Origin: Oscillospiraceae bacterium
GTDB taxonomy: Bacteria > Bacillota > Clostridia > Oscillospirales > Acutalibacteraceae
Assembly (NCBI GenBank): GCA_003499325.1
Contig: DNIP01000009.1
Span: 1 to 7,638, forward strand
Length of the DNA stretch: 7,638 bases
Direction: 5' to 3'
How positions within the stretch are numbered: position 1 is the first letter of the stretch; each line of letters begins with the position of its first letter. Below are positions 1-6,663 of this stretch, piece after piece. The notes beneath the pieces are model-generated. The model ran no database searches. It was given only the letters and a program-made list of their open reading frames with translations, and was not told where the DNA came from. The translations under genes were made by a program, and so were the position numbers.

Positions 1-65
1 AAAATGAGGCGATTTGAAAAGATCGACTGATCGCTGCTGTATAAGAGTTATTCAATGCTATCATA

Positions 66-100
66 AAAGGCTGTCACATACCAAAGATGTGACAGCCTTT
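66..100 (-). terminator. Strong intrinsic terminator, probably bidirectional
   Basis: A perfect 14-bp inverted repeat (66-79 with 87-100) encloses a 7-nt loop. Read on the minus strand it starts 8 bases past the stop codon of the GtrA gene and is followed by TTTTATGA. Read on the plus strand the stem ends in CCTTT and is followed by CTTTATG, so it could also stop transcription arriving from the left. It is the clearest terminator in the window and marks the end of the minus-strand gene set. Confidence 0.85.
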
Positions 101-108
101 CTTTATGC

Positions 109-585
109 TTATTGATTCAATTCTTTGTGATTCTTTTCGAGTTCCTTTTTGGAGCGTTCCGCTTCCTTCTCGATATACTTCTTGTCATTGTCCACCTGCT
201 TGCCGTAGACGACAAAGCGGGTATACAGGAATTCCGTGACAAGGTTCAGCAGCATGCTGAGGATCTCGACCAGATAATCGTTCCAGCCTAAGGTTTCGAC
301 CAGATAGTTTCCGCCGATCGTGGACAACGGCGTGAAGATGCAATAGTAGATAAATACCTTCAACATCGCGATCGGGACATTCGCCGCGGAATGGAAGGTG
401 AATTTGCGGTTGATCGTGAAGTTATACAGCACCGATAATACCAATGAGATCAGGTAACACGGCCAGTAGCTAAAGCCCGAAAACTCGGTCAGCAGCGTAA
501 AGGAAACGATCTGGATGATGCCCGCTGACGCGGAGAACAGCACAAATTTGACAGTACGGATGATTTCTTTCTTTTTATTATTCAT
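109..585 (-). CDS. GtrA-family small membrane protein (putative lipid-linked sugar flippase)
   Basis: A 158-residue protein with four predicted membrane segments (about residues 13-33, 40-57, 72-94 and 104-126). The GtrA signature NFTINRKFTF follows the second segment (residues 55-64), and the fourth segment ends in TRFVVYGK. GtrA/GtcA proteins are thought to flip undecaprenyl-phosphate sugars across the membrane for O-antigen, teichoic acid or arabinogalactan decoration; that role here is inferred from the family. The ATG at 585 is preferred because GAGGGAG (588-594) lies just upstream. A TTG seven codons earlier lacks a ribosome site. The last 30 or so residues (129-158) are very rich in Lys and Glu and look like a short cytoplasmic coiled coil, which is not part of the core family. 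No separate promoter is evident in the 64-base gap to the LCP gene, so it may be read from that gene through the hairpin at 612-642. Confidence 0.88.
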   Translation of the reverse strand: MNNKKKEIIRTVKFVLFSASAGIIQIVSFTLLTEFSGFSYWPCYLISLVLSVLYNFTINRKFTFHSAANVPIAMLKVFIYYCIFTPLSTIGGNYLVETLGWNDYLVEILSMLLNLVTEFLYTRFVVYGKQVDNDKKYIEKEAERSKKELEKNHKELNQ

Positions 586-611
586 AACTCCCTCAAAAAC
601 CCTCAAATGAA

Positions 612-642
612 TATCGCGGAAACCGCCTGAGTTTCCGCGATA
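612..642 (-). terminator. GC-rich hairpin between LCP and GtrA genes; possible weak terminator or attenuator
   Basis: A perfect 12-bp inverted repeat (612-623 with 631-642) with a 7-nt loop starts 8 bases past the LCP stop codon. On the minus strand the stem is followed by TTCATTTGAGGG, which is not a clean U-tract, so termination may be partial. It could set the ratio of LCP to GtrA transcript or protect a 3' end. The hairpin is seen directly; its function is inferred. Confidence 0.5.
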
Positions 643-649
643 ATGATTC

Positions 650-1870
650 TTATTGTCCTACAACAGTAGTCGTCGGTGCGGCAGTCGCGGCAGACTTCGA
701 TGATGAAGAACCGCCCGATACCGAATCCTCATAGATGAATTTCGCGACATCCTTACGAACGCCGTCCCAATCGTTGATAACGATTACGCTCTGACCGTCG
801 GGTGTGGTGCCGTAGCCCCACTTGCCCTCAGTCGGCAGAGAAAGCTCTTCCATATCGTACTTGATATAGGTCATCATGTTGGAAACAAGGAAGGTGATAT
901 CGCCCTTCTTGAGGTTGGTGGTGACCAGCGGACCGATCTTGTTCGCGATAGAGACCAGCTCCGTCAGGGAGGCGTTCTCTCTGAGGCTCTTGACGATCGT
1001 CTGGATCAGGTTGCGCTGACGGGAAGTACGATCCCAGTCGTCGCCGGAGAAGCTGTATTCGGGATTGCCGCCTAAGCTCTCCTCGCCTCTGTCACGGGCA
1101 TACCACAACGCCTGATAACCGTCCAGATGAACCATCTGCTTCTCCTTGGTCGGATCGAACTTTAAGAACGAGGTAACGTCGGTCTGACCGTTGACGTCGA
1201 TCTGGGCGTTGATATACTTGATCTCTTCCAACGTCAGCTCAATATCGACGCCGCCGAGCGCTTCGATGACCTCTCTGAAGGACGAGAAATCGACCGTCGC
1301 GTATTTATCGACCTTGATACCGAAGTTCGCCTCGATCGTATCGATGGACAATCTCTCGCCGCCGTAGGTGAAGGCGGAGTTGATCTTGTTATCGCCGTGA
1401 CCGGGGATGCTGACGTAGGTATCGCGCTGGAAGGAGGTCAGCTTGAGCTTTTTGTTGACGTTATCGATCGACAGCAGGATGGTGGTATCGCTGCGGCCGT
1501 GATCCTCTTCGGTAGCGGGTGAATCCTGTCCGAACAGCAGGATATTCAAAACATTATCACTCGACAGAAGCGTGTTGCCGCCGTTCGCGACCGAAATGGT
1601 TGTTTCGGTTGTGACAGAGGTTGCGGCAGGCGATTCCGAGGAATCCAGCGACTTGAAGTGCATGGAATCCAGCACCTTATAGTAATATAACAATCCGGAA
1701 CCGACCAAAAGCATAATCAAAGAAAGCACCAGAACGAAGATTCTGCGTCCGAGACCCTTATTCTTTTTCGGCCTCCGCGAATCAGGCTCGCGTCGATCTC
1801 TGTCGTCGTATATCTTATTCACATCGTTAGATGAAGCAATATCAACAAAATCGTCGTCATATCTTGCCAT
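650..1870 (-). CDS. LytR-CpsA-Psr (LCP) family cell-wall glycopolymer ligase
   Basis: A 406-residue protein with a charged cytoplasmic N-terminus (about 1-43), one membrane anchor (44-64), a Ser/Thr-rich linker (about 75-100) and an extracellular LCP domain (about 106-300). LCP enzymes transfer lipid-linked glycopolymers such as teichoic acids or capsule onto peptidoglycan. Visible family motifs are NILLFGQD, HGRSDTTILLSID (R126, D128), QRDTYVSIPG (R149, D150), NKIN (K162), the VDFSSFREVIEALGGVDI block (193-210), LDGYQALWYARDR (249-261) and DWDRTSRQRN (278-287), which carry the arginines and aspartates that bind pyrophosphate and metal. A segment of about 16 residues between the last two motifs looks longer than usual. 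The C-terminus is a Gly/Ser/Ala/Thr tail. ATG at 1870 is chosen over an upstream GTG because AAAGGCGG (1879-1886) sits 8 nt before it. The family is clear; the polymer it attaches is unknown. Confidence 0.93.
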   Translation of the reverse strand: MARYDDDFVDIASSNDVNKIYDDRDRREPDSRRPKKNKGLGRRIFVLVLSLIMLLVGSGLLYYYKVLDSMHFKSLDSSESPAATSVTTETTISVANGGNTLLSSDNVLNILLFGQDSPATEEDHGRSDTTILLSIDNVNKKLKLTSFQRDTYVSIPGHGDNKINSAFTYGGERLSIDTIEANFGIKVDKYATVDFSSFREVIEALGGVDIELTLEEIKYINAQIDVNGQTDVTSFLKFDPTKEKQMVHLDGYQALWYARDRGEESLGGNPEYSFSGDDWDRTSRQRNLIQTIVKSLRENASLTELVSIANKIGPLVTTNLKKGDITFLVSNMMTYIKYDMEELSLPTEGKWGYGTTPDGQSVIVINDWDGVRKDVAKFIYEDSVSGGSSSSKSAATAAPTTTVVGQ

Positions 1871-1979
1871 ATAAGATACCGCCTTTCCTAGTTGAATCTG
1901 TACAAGCGGACATACTCGCACATATTAAATCATTCTTATATTATACTCAAAAAGAATTATTTAATTTTCTGCAAAAGAA

Positions 1980-2009
1980 ATTATGTCGAAATTCATACTT
2001 TTTTTACAA
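1980..2009 (-). promoter_or_regulatory. Candidate sigma-A promoter for the LCP gene
   Basis: In the AT-rich 190-base spacer upstream of the LCP gene, the minus strand shows TTGTAA (2004-2009), an 18-nt spacer and CATAAT (1980-1985). This would give a leader of roughly 100 nt. Two perfect TATAAT hexamers on the same strand (1940-1945 and 2020-2025) lack a recognisable -35 at normal spacing but are alternatives. No terminator is seen after the upstream nucleotidase gene, so read-through is also possible. Confidence 0.35.
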
Positions 2010-2060
2010 GTTATGACAGATTATAGCGTATCGGCATAGGTACATGTACTAAACATTCGT

Positions 2061-2633
2061 TTATCCCAGCTCGTCCAACGTCAGATAATACGCGGGGATG
2101 CACTCCTCCATAAAGATCCTGAGAGCCGGCAGCTCCAGCTTTTCGATCGCCTTCTCGGTGGATTCCTTGGCTTTGAGGAATTCGTTATTCCCCATGCGCA
2201 CCTCTTCGATACACTTGATCAGCGCGGAGAGCTTGTCCGCCGCCTTGACATACTGCTCCAAGACCGCGTCCTCGTTGGAGATCACGGGTCGGTAGATATC
2301 CTGTAAATCCTCGGGCAGCATGGAGATCAGGCGATTCTCCGCAACCTTTTCCACCGTCTTATAGGCGTTCTTGATCTCGGGGTTATAATACTTGATCGGG
2401 GTGGGCATATCGCCGGTGATGATCTCGCTCGCGTCGTGGAACATCGCGATCACCGCCGCTCTGTCCGCGTCGAGATTCTCATGCAGGCGGACATTCGCGA
2501 TAGTGACCAACGCGTGCGCGAGGATCGCTGTTTCCAAGCTGTGCTCCGAGATATTCTCGGTTTTGGTATTGTTCATCAAGCCCCAGCGGTCGATATATTT
2601 CATCCGTGAGATCATGGCATAGAATCGGTTCAT
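2061..2633 (-). CDS. yfbR: HD-domain 5'-deoxynucleotidase, YfbR type
   Basis: A 190-residue protein that matches E. coli YfbR nearly end to end from memory, including RWGLM (R16-W17), TENISEHSLETA (25-36), AMFHDASEIITGDMPTPIKY (63-82) and the late GNNEFLKAK segment (148-156). Metal ligands expected for the HD fold are present: H31, the H66-D67 pair and D133. E70 and D75 correspond to conserved active-site positions. The enzyme removes the 5'-phosphate from deoxynucleoside monophosphates in the cytoplasm, contributing to dNTP pool balance and nucleotide salvage. The ATG start is backed by AAGGAG 8 to 9 nt upstream. The gene is divergent from yfhO and lies upstream of the LCP gene on the same strand. 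Nothing suggests damage; length is typical (E. coli about 199). The residue positions are read here; the function is by homology. Confidence 0.93.
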   Translation of the reverse strand: MNRFYAMISRMKYIDRWGLMNNTKTENISEHSLETAILAHALVTIANVRLHENLDADRAAVIAMFHDASEIITGDMPTPIKYYNPEIKNAYKTVEKVAENRLISMLPEDLQDIYRPVISNEDAVLEQYVKAADKLSALIKCIEEVRMGNNEFLKAKESTEKAIEKLELPALRIFMEECIPAYYLTLDELG

Positions 2634-2660
2634 CGATCATTCTCCTTTATTTTGACAAAA

Positions 2661-2676
2661 ACTAAAAATTTTTAGT
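2661..2676. promoter_or_regulatory. Perfect 16-bp palindrome in the divergent spacer; candidate operator
   Basis: ACTAAAAATTTTTAGT is a perfect inverted repeat of two 8-base halves with no gap. It lies immediately before the weak -35 of the rightward promoter and about 12 bases upstream of the ribosome site of the leftward nucleotidase gene. That is where a dimeric repressor or activator could act on both genes. It lacks a loop and is too AT-rich to be a good RNA terminator. The regulator is unknown. Confidence 0.4.
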
Positions 2677-2703
2677 GCAATTTCCAATATTATGTGTTAT
2701 AAT
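2675..2703 (+). promoter_or_regulatory. Extended -10 promoter for the yfhO operon
   Basis: A perfect TATAAT (2698-2703) is preceded by TG one base upstream (2695-2696), giving the extended -10 form TGTTATAAT. The hexamer 17 nt further upstream, GTGCAA (2675-2680), is a poor -35, which fits an extended -10 promoter. Transcription would start near 2710 and give a leader of about 90 nt before the preferred yfhO start. A consensus TTGACA at 2652-2657 has no suitable -10 at normal spacing. Confidence 0.5.
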
Positions 2704-2723
2704 ATATCAGTTAAGGTGTGTAA
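2696..2723 (-). promoter_or_regulatory. Weak candidate promoter for the yfbR-type gene
   Basis: The minus strand shows TTACAC (2718-2723), a 16-nt spacer and TATAAC (2696-2701). Its -10 overlaps the rightward -10 box on the other strand. The match is modest, and CATAAT at 2689-2694 is an alternative -10. It is listed because some promoter must serve this divergent gene. Confidence 0.25.
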
Positions 2724-2788
2724 TTCTGCCCTATCCTAGGCGTTAGGTACATTCTAGCACATTTTATGAAGCACGTAAAGTCTTTTAT

Positions 2789-2795
2789 GGGAGGA
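2789..2795 (+). promoter_or_regulatory. Ribosome binding site deciding the yfhO start
   Basis: GGGAGGA lies 6 to 7 nt before the ATG at 2802. An in-frame ATG at 2766 has no ribosome site upstream, and another at 2787 overlaps this one, so 2802 is the best supported start. Confidence 0.8.
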
Positions 2796-2801
2796 TGGAA
2801 A

Positions 2802-5285
2802 ATGGTTCTGAATCGTATCGATCACGATAAAAGACCATATGCGTTATATGCCTTTTTGTGGGCGTTCCTCCTTTCGGCGATCCTCGTCGTTCCCGTCATG
2901 GTGTATGACAAGGGTTACTTTTTGTACTACGGCGACTTCAACGTGCAGGAGATCCCGTTTTATCAGCTGGCGCATGATGCGATCCGCAGCGGCGAAACAG
3001 GATGGAGTCACCTGACCGATCTGGGCGCCAACTTCATCGGCAGCTACAGCTTCTATCTGCTCGGCTCGCCGTTTTTCTGGCTGACGGTGCCGCTGCCCTC
3101 CTCATGGGTACCGTACTGCATCGGGCCGCTTCTGATGCTCAAGCTGGGCTTTACGTCGCTGTCGGCATACATCTACATCCGCCGCTATGTGCGGCAAAAG
3201 AAATACGCCGTCATCGGCGGCGTGCTGTACGCGTTCTCCGGATTTTCCGTTTATAATATTTTCTTTTTCCATTTCCATGAGGCGATCATCATCTTTCCGC
3301 TTTTGTTGGCGGCGCTGGATGAATTCCATGCGACAAAGCGCAAAGGCGTTGTGGCGCTGGCGGTATTCGCCGCGGCGTTCATCAACTATTACTTCTTCTT
3401 CGGACAGGTCGTCTTTGTCATCATCTACTACATCGTCAAGCTGATCTCGAAGTCCTACCGCTTCCGCCTGCGTGAATTTTTCGCGCTTGCGTTTGAATGC
3501 GCGGCGGGCTTTGCGCTGTCGATGGTACTGCTCCTGCCGTCGATCGCCGCGATCACGGGCAACTACCGTATCTCGGAGCTGTTGTACGGCTGGAACGCGG
3601 TCGTCTATTCGAAGAGCCAGCGATATGTCCAGATACTCGTCAGTCTGTTCTTCCCCGGCGATGTACCGGCGAAAAATAACTTCACCCCGAACGCGGGCGG
3701 AAAGTGGTCGTCTGTCGCCCTTTATATCCCGATGTTCTCCATGACCTTCGTGATCGCGCACCTGCGTGATAAAAAGCGCGGGTTCTTCCGCAGGATGATC
3801 ATCATTCTCTTGATCATGGCGTGCGTCCCGATCCTCAACAGCGCCTTCCAGTGCCTGAACAGCAACTACTACGCGCGATGGTTCTACATGCTGACGCTGT
3901 TGATAGCACTGGTCAGCGTGCAGGCGCTCGACCGCTTTAACATCACCGCGTTCAACCGCGGCTTCTATCCGACCGCGATCATCACGCTGGTGATCTCAGC
4001 GGTGATCGGTTTGATGCCGGATGAAGAATCGGACAAGCCCATCAAGACATTCACGATCGGCTTGGAGGAATCCTCCAAGCGCTTCTGGGTCTTTGTGATC
4101 GCGACCGTCGTCGGACTGGCGCTGACGTTCCTGATCGCCTTATGCTATCAAAAGAAACGCAAATGGTTTTTCAAAGTCACCGTAATCGCGCTGAGCATCT
4201 TCATCGCGTCCTACAGCACCATGTATATGTGGTCGGCACGGAGCTACGCCGACCGTGATGATGAATTCATGATCAACTACGCCCTCAACGGCGGCAGGGA
4301 GCTCACCATCGACGATATCAAAGAGGTGCGATCCGACTTTTATAAAACCTCGGATAACATGGGAATGTTCTGGCAGATACCCAATATCCAGGCGTTCCAC
4401 AGCATCGTGCCCGGATCATTGATGAACTTCTATCGCAATGTCGGCGTACCGCGTGACGTCGGCTCCCGCCCTTCCACCGATTACTACGGATTAAGGGGCT
4501 TGCTATCCGTCAAATATCTCTTTATGGAGCATGATCCCGAGGAAACGATCGACGAATACACGACCGTGATGCCCGGTTTTCGGTATCTGAAAACCGAGAA
4601 CGGCTTTGACAGCTATGAGAACGAGCATTATGTTCCGATGGGCTTCACCTACGATCGATTCATCACGACCGAGGAGTACAACGATCTGACCAAGGAGATC
4701 CGCCACCTGGCGCTGCTCAAGGCGATGGTGCTCTCTCAGGCTCAGATGCAGAAATACGCGGATATCACGGGATATACCGACGGGATGTACCTCAACCTCA
4801 ACTTCTCGCATGATCCCAACAAGTCGCAGGACGTCTACTATCCGAAATATGACGGCTTCGACAGCATTACCGCTGATTTCAGCTACAATGAATCGGACTA
4901 CTTCTCGGATACAGAAAAGCTAAAAGAGAATTCCTGCACCAAATTCAGTTATACCAAGGATGGCTTTGAGGCGCAGTTCCATAACAAAGGAAATGACAAT
5001 CTGCTGTTTTTCAGCATCCCTTATGACGAGGGCTGGACAGCGTATGTGAACGGCGAAAAGGCCGACGTCGAGGAGGTCAACACCGGACTGATGGCGGTGC
5101 GTGTGCCCGGTCATCAGGTCAGCAGGATCAACTTTGTCTATCACACGCCTTTGTTAAAGGAAGGCGCGATCATCTCCGGCGCGGCGCTTGTTGCACTGGC
5201 GATCTACTTGATTATCATCAGGGGTTTTCGTGCAAAACGAGAATTCCGCAGAGCATACAGAAAAAAACAGAACACCAAAAAATGA
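2802..5285 (+). CDS. yfhO: YfhO-family polytopic membrane protein (GT-C-like glycosyltransferase)
   Basis: An 827-residue protein with about a dozen membrane helices in residues 12-477, a large extracytoplasmic domain (about 480-785), a last helix (about 788-808) and a Lys/Arg-rich cytoplasmic tail. After the first helix, the loop holds YGDFNVQEIPFY (D45, Q49) and LTDLGANF (71-78); an acidic residue in this loop is the usual catalytic position in GT-C enzymes. NSNYYARWFYML (353-364) and the C-terminal GWTAYVNGEKADVEEVNTG (from about 744) are hallmarks of the family. Bacillus YfhO transfers sugars from an undecaprenyl-phosphate donor to lipoteichoic acid outside the membrane; the acceptor here is unknown. 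It is the first gene of a tight operon, with its stop codon overlapping the ribosome site of the dipeptidase gene. An in-frame ATG at 2766 would add 12 residues. Family assignment is confident; substrate is inference. Confidence 0.9.
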   Translation: MVLNRIDHDKRPYALYAFLWAFLLSAILVVPVMVYDKGYFLYYGDFNVQEIPFYQLAHDAIRSGETGWSHLTDLGANFIGSYSFYLLGSPFFWLTVPLPSSWVPYCIGPLLMLKLGFTSLSAYIYIRRYVRQKKYAVIGGVLYAFSGFSVYNIFFFHFHEAIIIFPLLLAALDEFHATKRKGVVALAVFAAAFINYYFFFGQVVFVIIYYIVKLISKSYRFRLREFFALAFECAAGFALSMVLLLPSIAAITGNYRISELLYGWNAVVYSKSQRYVQILVSLFFPGDVPAKNNFTPNAGGKWSSVALYIPMFSMTFVIAHLRDKKRGFFRRMIIILLIMACVPILNSAFQCLNSNYYARWFYMLTLLIALVSVQALDRFNITAFNRGFYPTAIITLVISAVIGLMPDEESDKPIKTFTIGLEESSKRFWVFVIATVVGLALTFLIALCYQKKRKWFFKVTVIALSIFIASYSTMYMWSARSYADRDDEFMINYALNGGRELTIDDIKEVRSDFYKTSDNMGMFWQIPNIQAFHSIVPGSLMNFYRNVGVPRDVGSRPSTDYYGLRGLLSVKYLFMEHDPEETIDEYTTVMPGFRYLKTENGFDSYENEHYVPMGFTYDRFITTEEYNDLTKEIRHLALLKAMVLSQAQMQKYADITGYTDGMYLNLNFSHDPNKSQDVYYPKYDGFDSITADFSYNESDYFSDTEKLKENSCTKFSYTKDGFEAQFHNKGNDNLLFFSIPYDEGWTAYVNGEKADVEEVNTGLMAVRVPGHQVSRINFVYHTPLLKEGAIISGAALVALAIYLIIIRGFRAKREFRRAYRKKQNTKK

Positions 5286-5290
5286 GGAGG
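5284..5290 (+). promoter_or_regulatory. Ribosome binding site deciding the dipeptidase start
   Basis: GAGGAGG begins within the yfhO stop codon and sits 5 nt before the ATG at 5296. It rules out an in-frame ATG at 5230 inside yfhO, which would add 22 residues unlike the family N-terminus. The overlap suggests translational coupling. Confidence 0.85.
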
Positions 5291-5295
5291 AAATT

Positions 5296-6657
5296 ATGAG
5301 TTTCGGCGAAAAAATACTCGACTACAAAGAGGCGATCATCACCGATTTGGCTGAACTGATCGCGATCCAATCCGTCACCGGCATCCAAGACGGCTGCAAG
5401 GAGGCGCTCGACTGGATGATGAAGAAGGCGATCAGCTTCGGACTGAAGGCCGGCAGTATCGATAATGAAGCGGGTCATGCCGAGCTGGGCGAAGGCGGAA
5501 AGCTCTGCGGCGTACTGGCGCATCTGGACGTTGTGCCCGAGGGCAACAACTGGGATTCCCTGCCGTTCGAGCTGTCCATCGGCGACAACGGCTATATGTA
5601 CGGCAGAGGCGTTGCCGATGATAAAGGCGCCGCGCTGATCAATCTGTACTGCCTGAAAGCGCTTAAGGATAACGGCGTTGTCGGCAAGAATACCCTGCGC
5701 GCGATCTTCGGCACCAGTGAGGAACGCGGCATGACCGATATGGACAAGTATTTTGAATATGAGCCGACGCCCGATCTTTCCTTTACTCCCGATTCCGAAT
5801 ACGGTATTTGTATCGGTGAAAAGGGTATTTTACAATTAGAGCTGTATGCGGATACGCACGACGGCACCACGCTGACCCAGTTCCATTCCGGCAAAGCGAC
5901 CAACGCCGTCCCCGACACCGCCTACGCACTGCTCGACTGCACCGAGAACGAGGATCATCAGCTGGCGCGACTGGCTGACGCGAAGAAGGGCTCGTTCGAA
6001 TTCTATTACACCATCGACGGTATGATGGTACTGTCGCGCGGTCAGGCGGCTCATGCCGCGAACCCCGAGGAGGGACTCAATGCCGCTACGGCGCTGGTCG
6101 ATCTGTTGACCTCCAACTTCGCGCTGCCCACGATGGGTACTCTCCCCTCCTTTATCAGCCACTATATCGGCGTTGATACCGACGGCGTGATGCTGGGCGT
6201 CAAGATGAGAGATAAGGAATCGGGGCCGTTGACGGTCAACGTCGGTACGATCCATATCGACGAGGGTTATGCCACCTGCACGCTGGATATCCGCTATCCC
6301 GTTACCGCGGACGGCGAAAAGATCCTCGAGAAGATCACCCGTCAGGCGGACAAGGAGGGCGTCCATGTCAAGGTGCTGTCGCATTTAAAGCCGCTGTATC
6401 AGGATAAGAATTCCGACATCGTCCGTATCCTCAGTGATTCCTATGAGGCGGTCATGGGTGAAAAGCCCAGACTCTACACCACCGGCGGCGGAACCTACGC
6501 ACGCAAGCTCGGCGGCAAGGGCGTCGCGTTCGGCCCCATCTTCGAGGGAGAGGTCAGCAACATTCATAACGCCAACGAGTGTATCAATGTTGAAAAATTC
6601 TTCCTGCATGCCCAGATCTGTCTGGAGAGCATGTATAATCTTTATACTAAGGGATGA
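5296..6657 (+). CDS. pepV: M20-family dipeptidase, PepV/Sapep type
   Basis: A 453-residue cytoplasmic metallopeptidase, close to the 465-470 residues of PepV and Sapep. M20 landmarks occur in order: LAHLDVVPEG with H76 and D78, GRGVADDKG with the bridging D108, TSEERG with catalytic E142 and metal-binding E143, PDSEYG with D166, and NIHNANE with H424 near the C-terminus. GQAAHAANPEEG (H253) is the lid-domain histidine region that stabilises the transition state in PepV. All di-zinc ligands are therefore present and the enzyme should be active. Relatives cleave dipeptides and some beta-alanyl or D-amino-acid dipeptides. Exact specificity cannot be read here, and the pepV symbol is a family-level label. 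It sits 10 nt after yfhO and 6 nt before the next gene, so it is co-transcribed, although no direct link to glycosylation is evident. Confidence 0.92.
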   Translation: MSFGEKILDYKEAIITDLAELIAIQSVTGIQDGCKEALDWMMKKAISFGLKAGSIDNEAGHAELGEGGKLCGVLAHLDVVPEGNNWDSLPFELSIGDNGYMYGRGVADDKGAALINLYCLKALKDNGVVGKNTLRAIFGTSEERGMTDMDKYFEYEPTPDLSFTPDSEYGICIGEKGILQLELYADTHDGTTLTQFHSGKATNAVPDTAYALLDCTENEDHQLARLADAKKGSFEFYYTIDGMMVLSRGQAAHAANPEEGLNAATALVDLLTSNFALPTMGTLPSFISHYIGVDTDGVMLGVKMRDKESGPLTVNVGTIHIDEGYATCTLDIRYPVTADGEKILEKITRQADKEGVHVKVLSHLKPLYQDKNSDIVRILSDSYEAVMGEKPRLYTTGGGTYARKLGGKGVAFGPIFEGEVSNIHNANECINVEKFFLHAQICLESMYNLYTKG

Positions 6658-6663
6658 TAAAGC

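Noticed and set aside
1..30. Possible 3' end of a plus-strand gene (in-frame codons ending in TGA at 28-30), followed by the terminator at 66-100.
   Set aside because: Only nine codons are visible, with no recognisable protein signal, and other frames are equally plausible. The bidirectional terminator is compatible but not proof.
590..607. Two 8-bp direct repeats CCCTCAAA with a 10-base period before the GtrA start.
   Set aside because: Only two short copies occur and they encode purine-rich, Shine-Dalgarno-like sequence on the minus strand, so there is no need to invoke a regulatory repeat.
1831..2016. A 61-codon plus-strand open frame over the LCP gene start and its upstream spacer.
   Set aside because: It overlaps the start of the LCP gene in antisense, has no Shine-Dalgarno, and the AT-rich spacer explains its lysine- and phenylalanine-rich end.
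2040..2049. GTACATGTAC, a 10-bp palindrome between the nucleotidase and LCP genes.
   Set aside because: A 10-bp perfect palindrome is expected about once per kilobase by chance, and the flanks do not extend the symmetry.
2652..2657. A consensus TTGACA -35 hexamer on the plus strand.
   Set aside because: No -10-like hexamer occurs 16-18 nt downstream; the TATAAT at 2698 is 40 bases away.
2704..2788. The roughly 85-base yfhO leader, examined for a riboswitch or attenuator.
   Set aside because: Only very short stems (4 bp or less) are found, with no terminator-like hairpin and no recognised aptamer motif.
3102..3761. A 219-codon minus-strand open frame inside yfhO.
   Set aside because: Its product is a low-complexity Arg/Asp/Glu-rich sequence typical of the antisense of a GC-biased membrane protein gene, and yfhO is clearly coding there.
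5836..6384. A 182-codon minus-strand open frame inside the dipeptidase gene.
   Set aside because: It is an antisense shadow of a gene with a complete M20 active site, and no family pattern is recognisable in its product.
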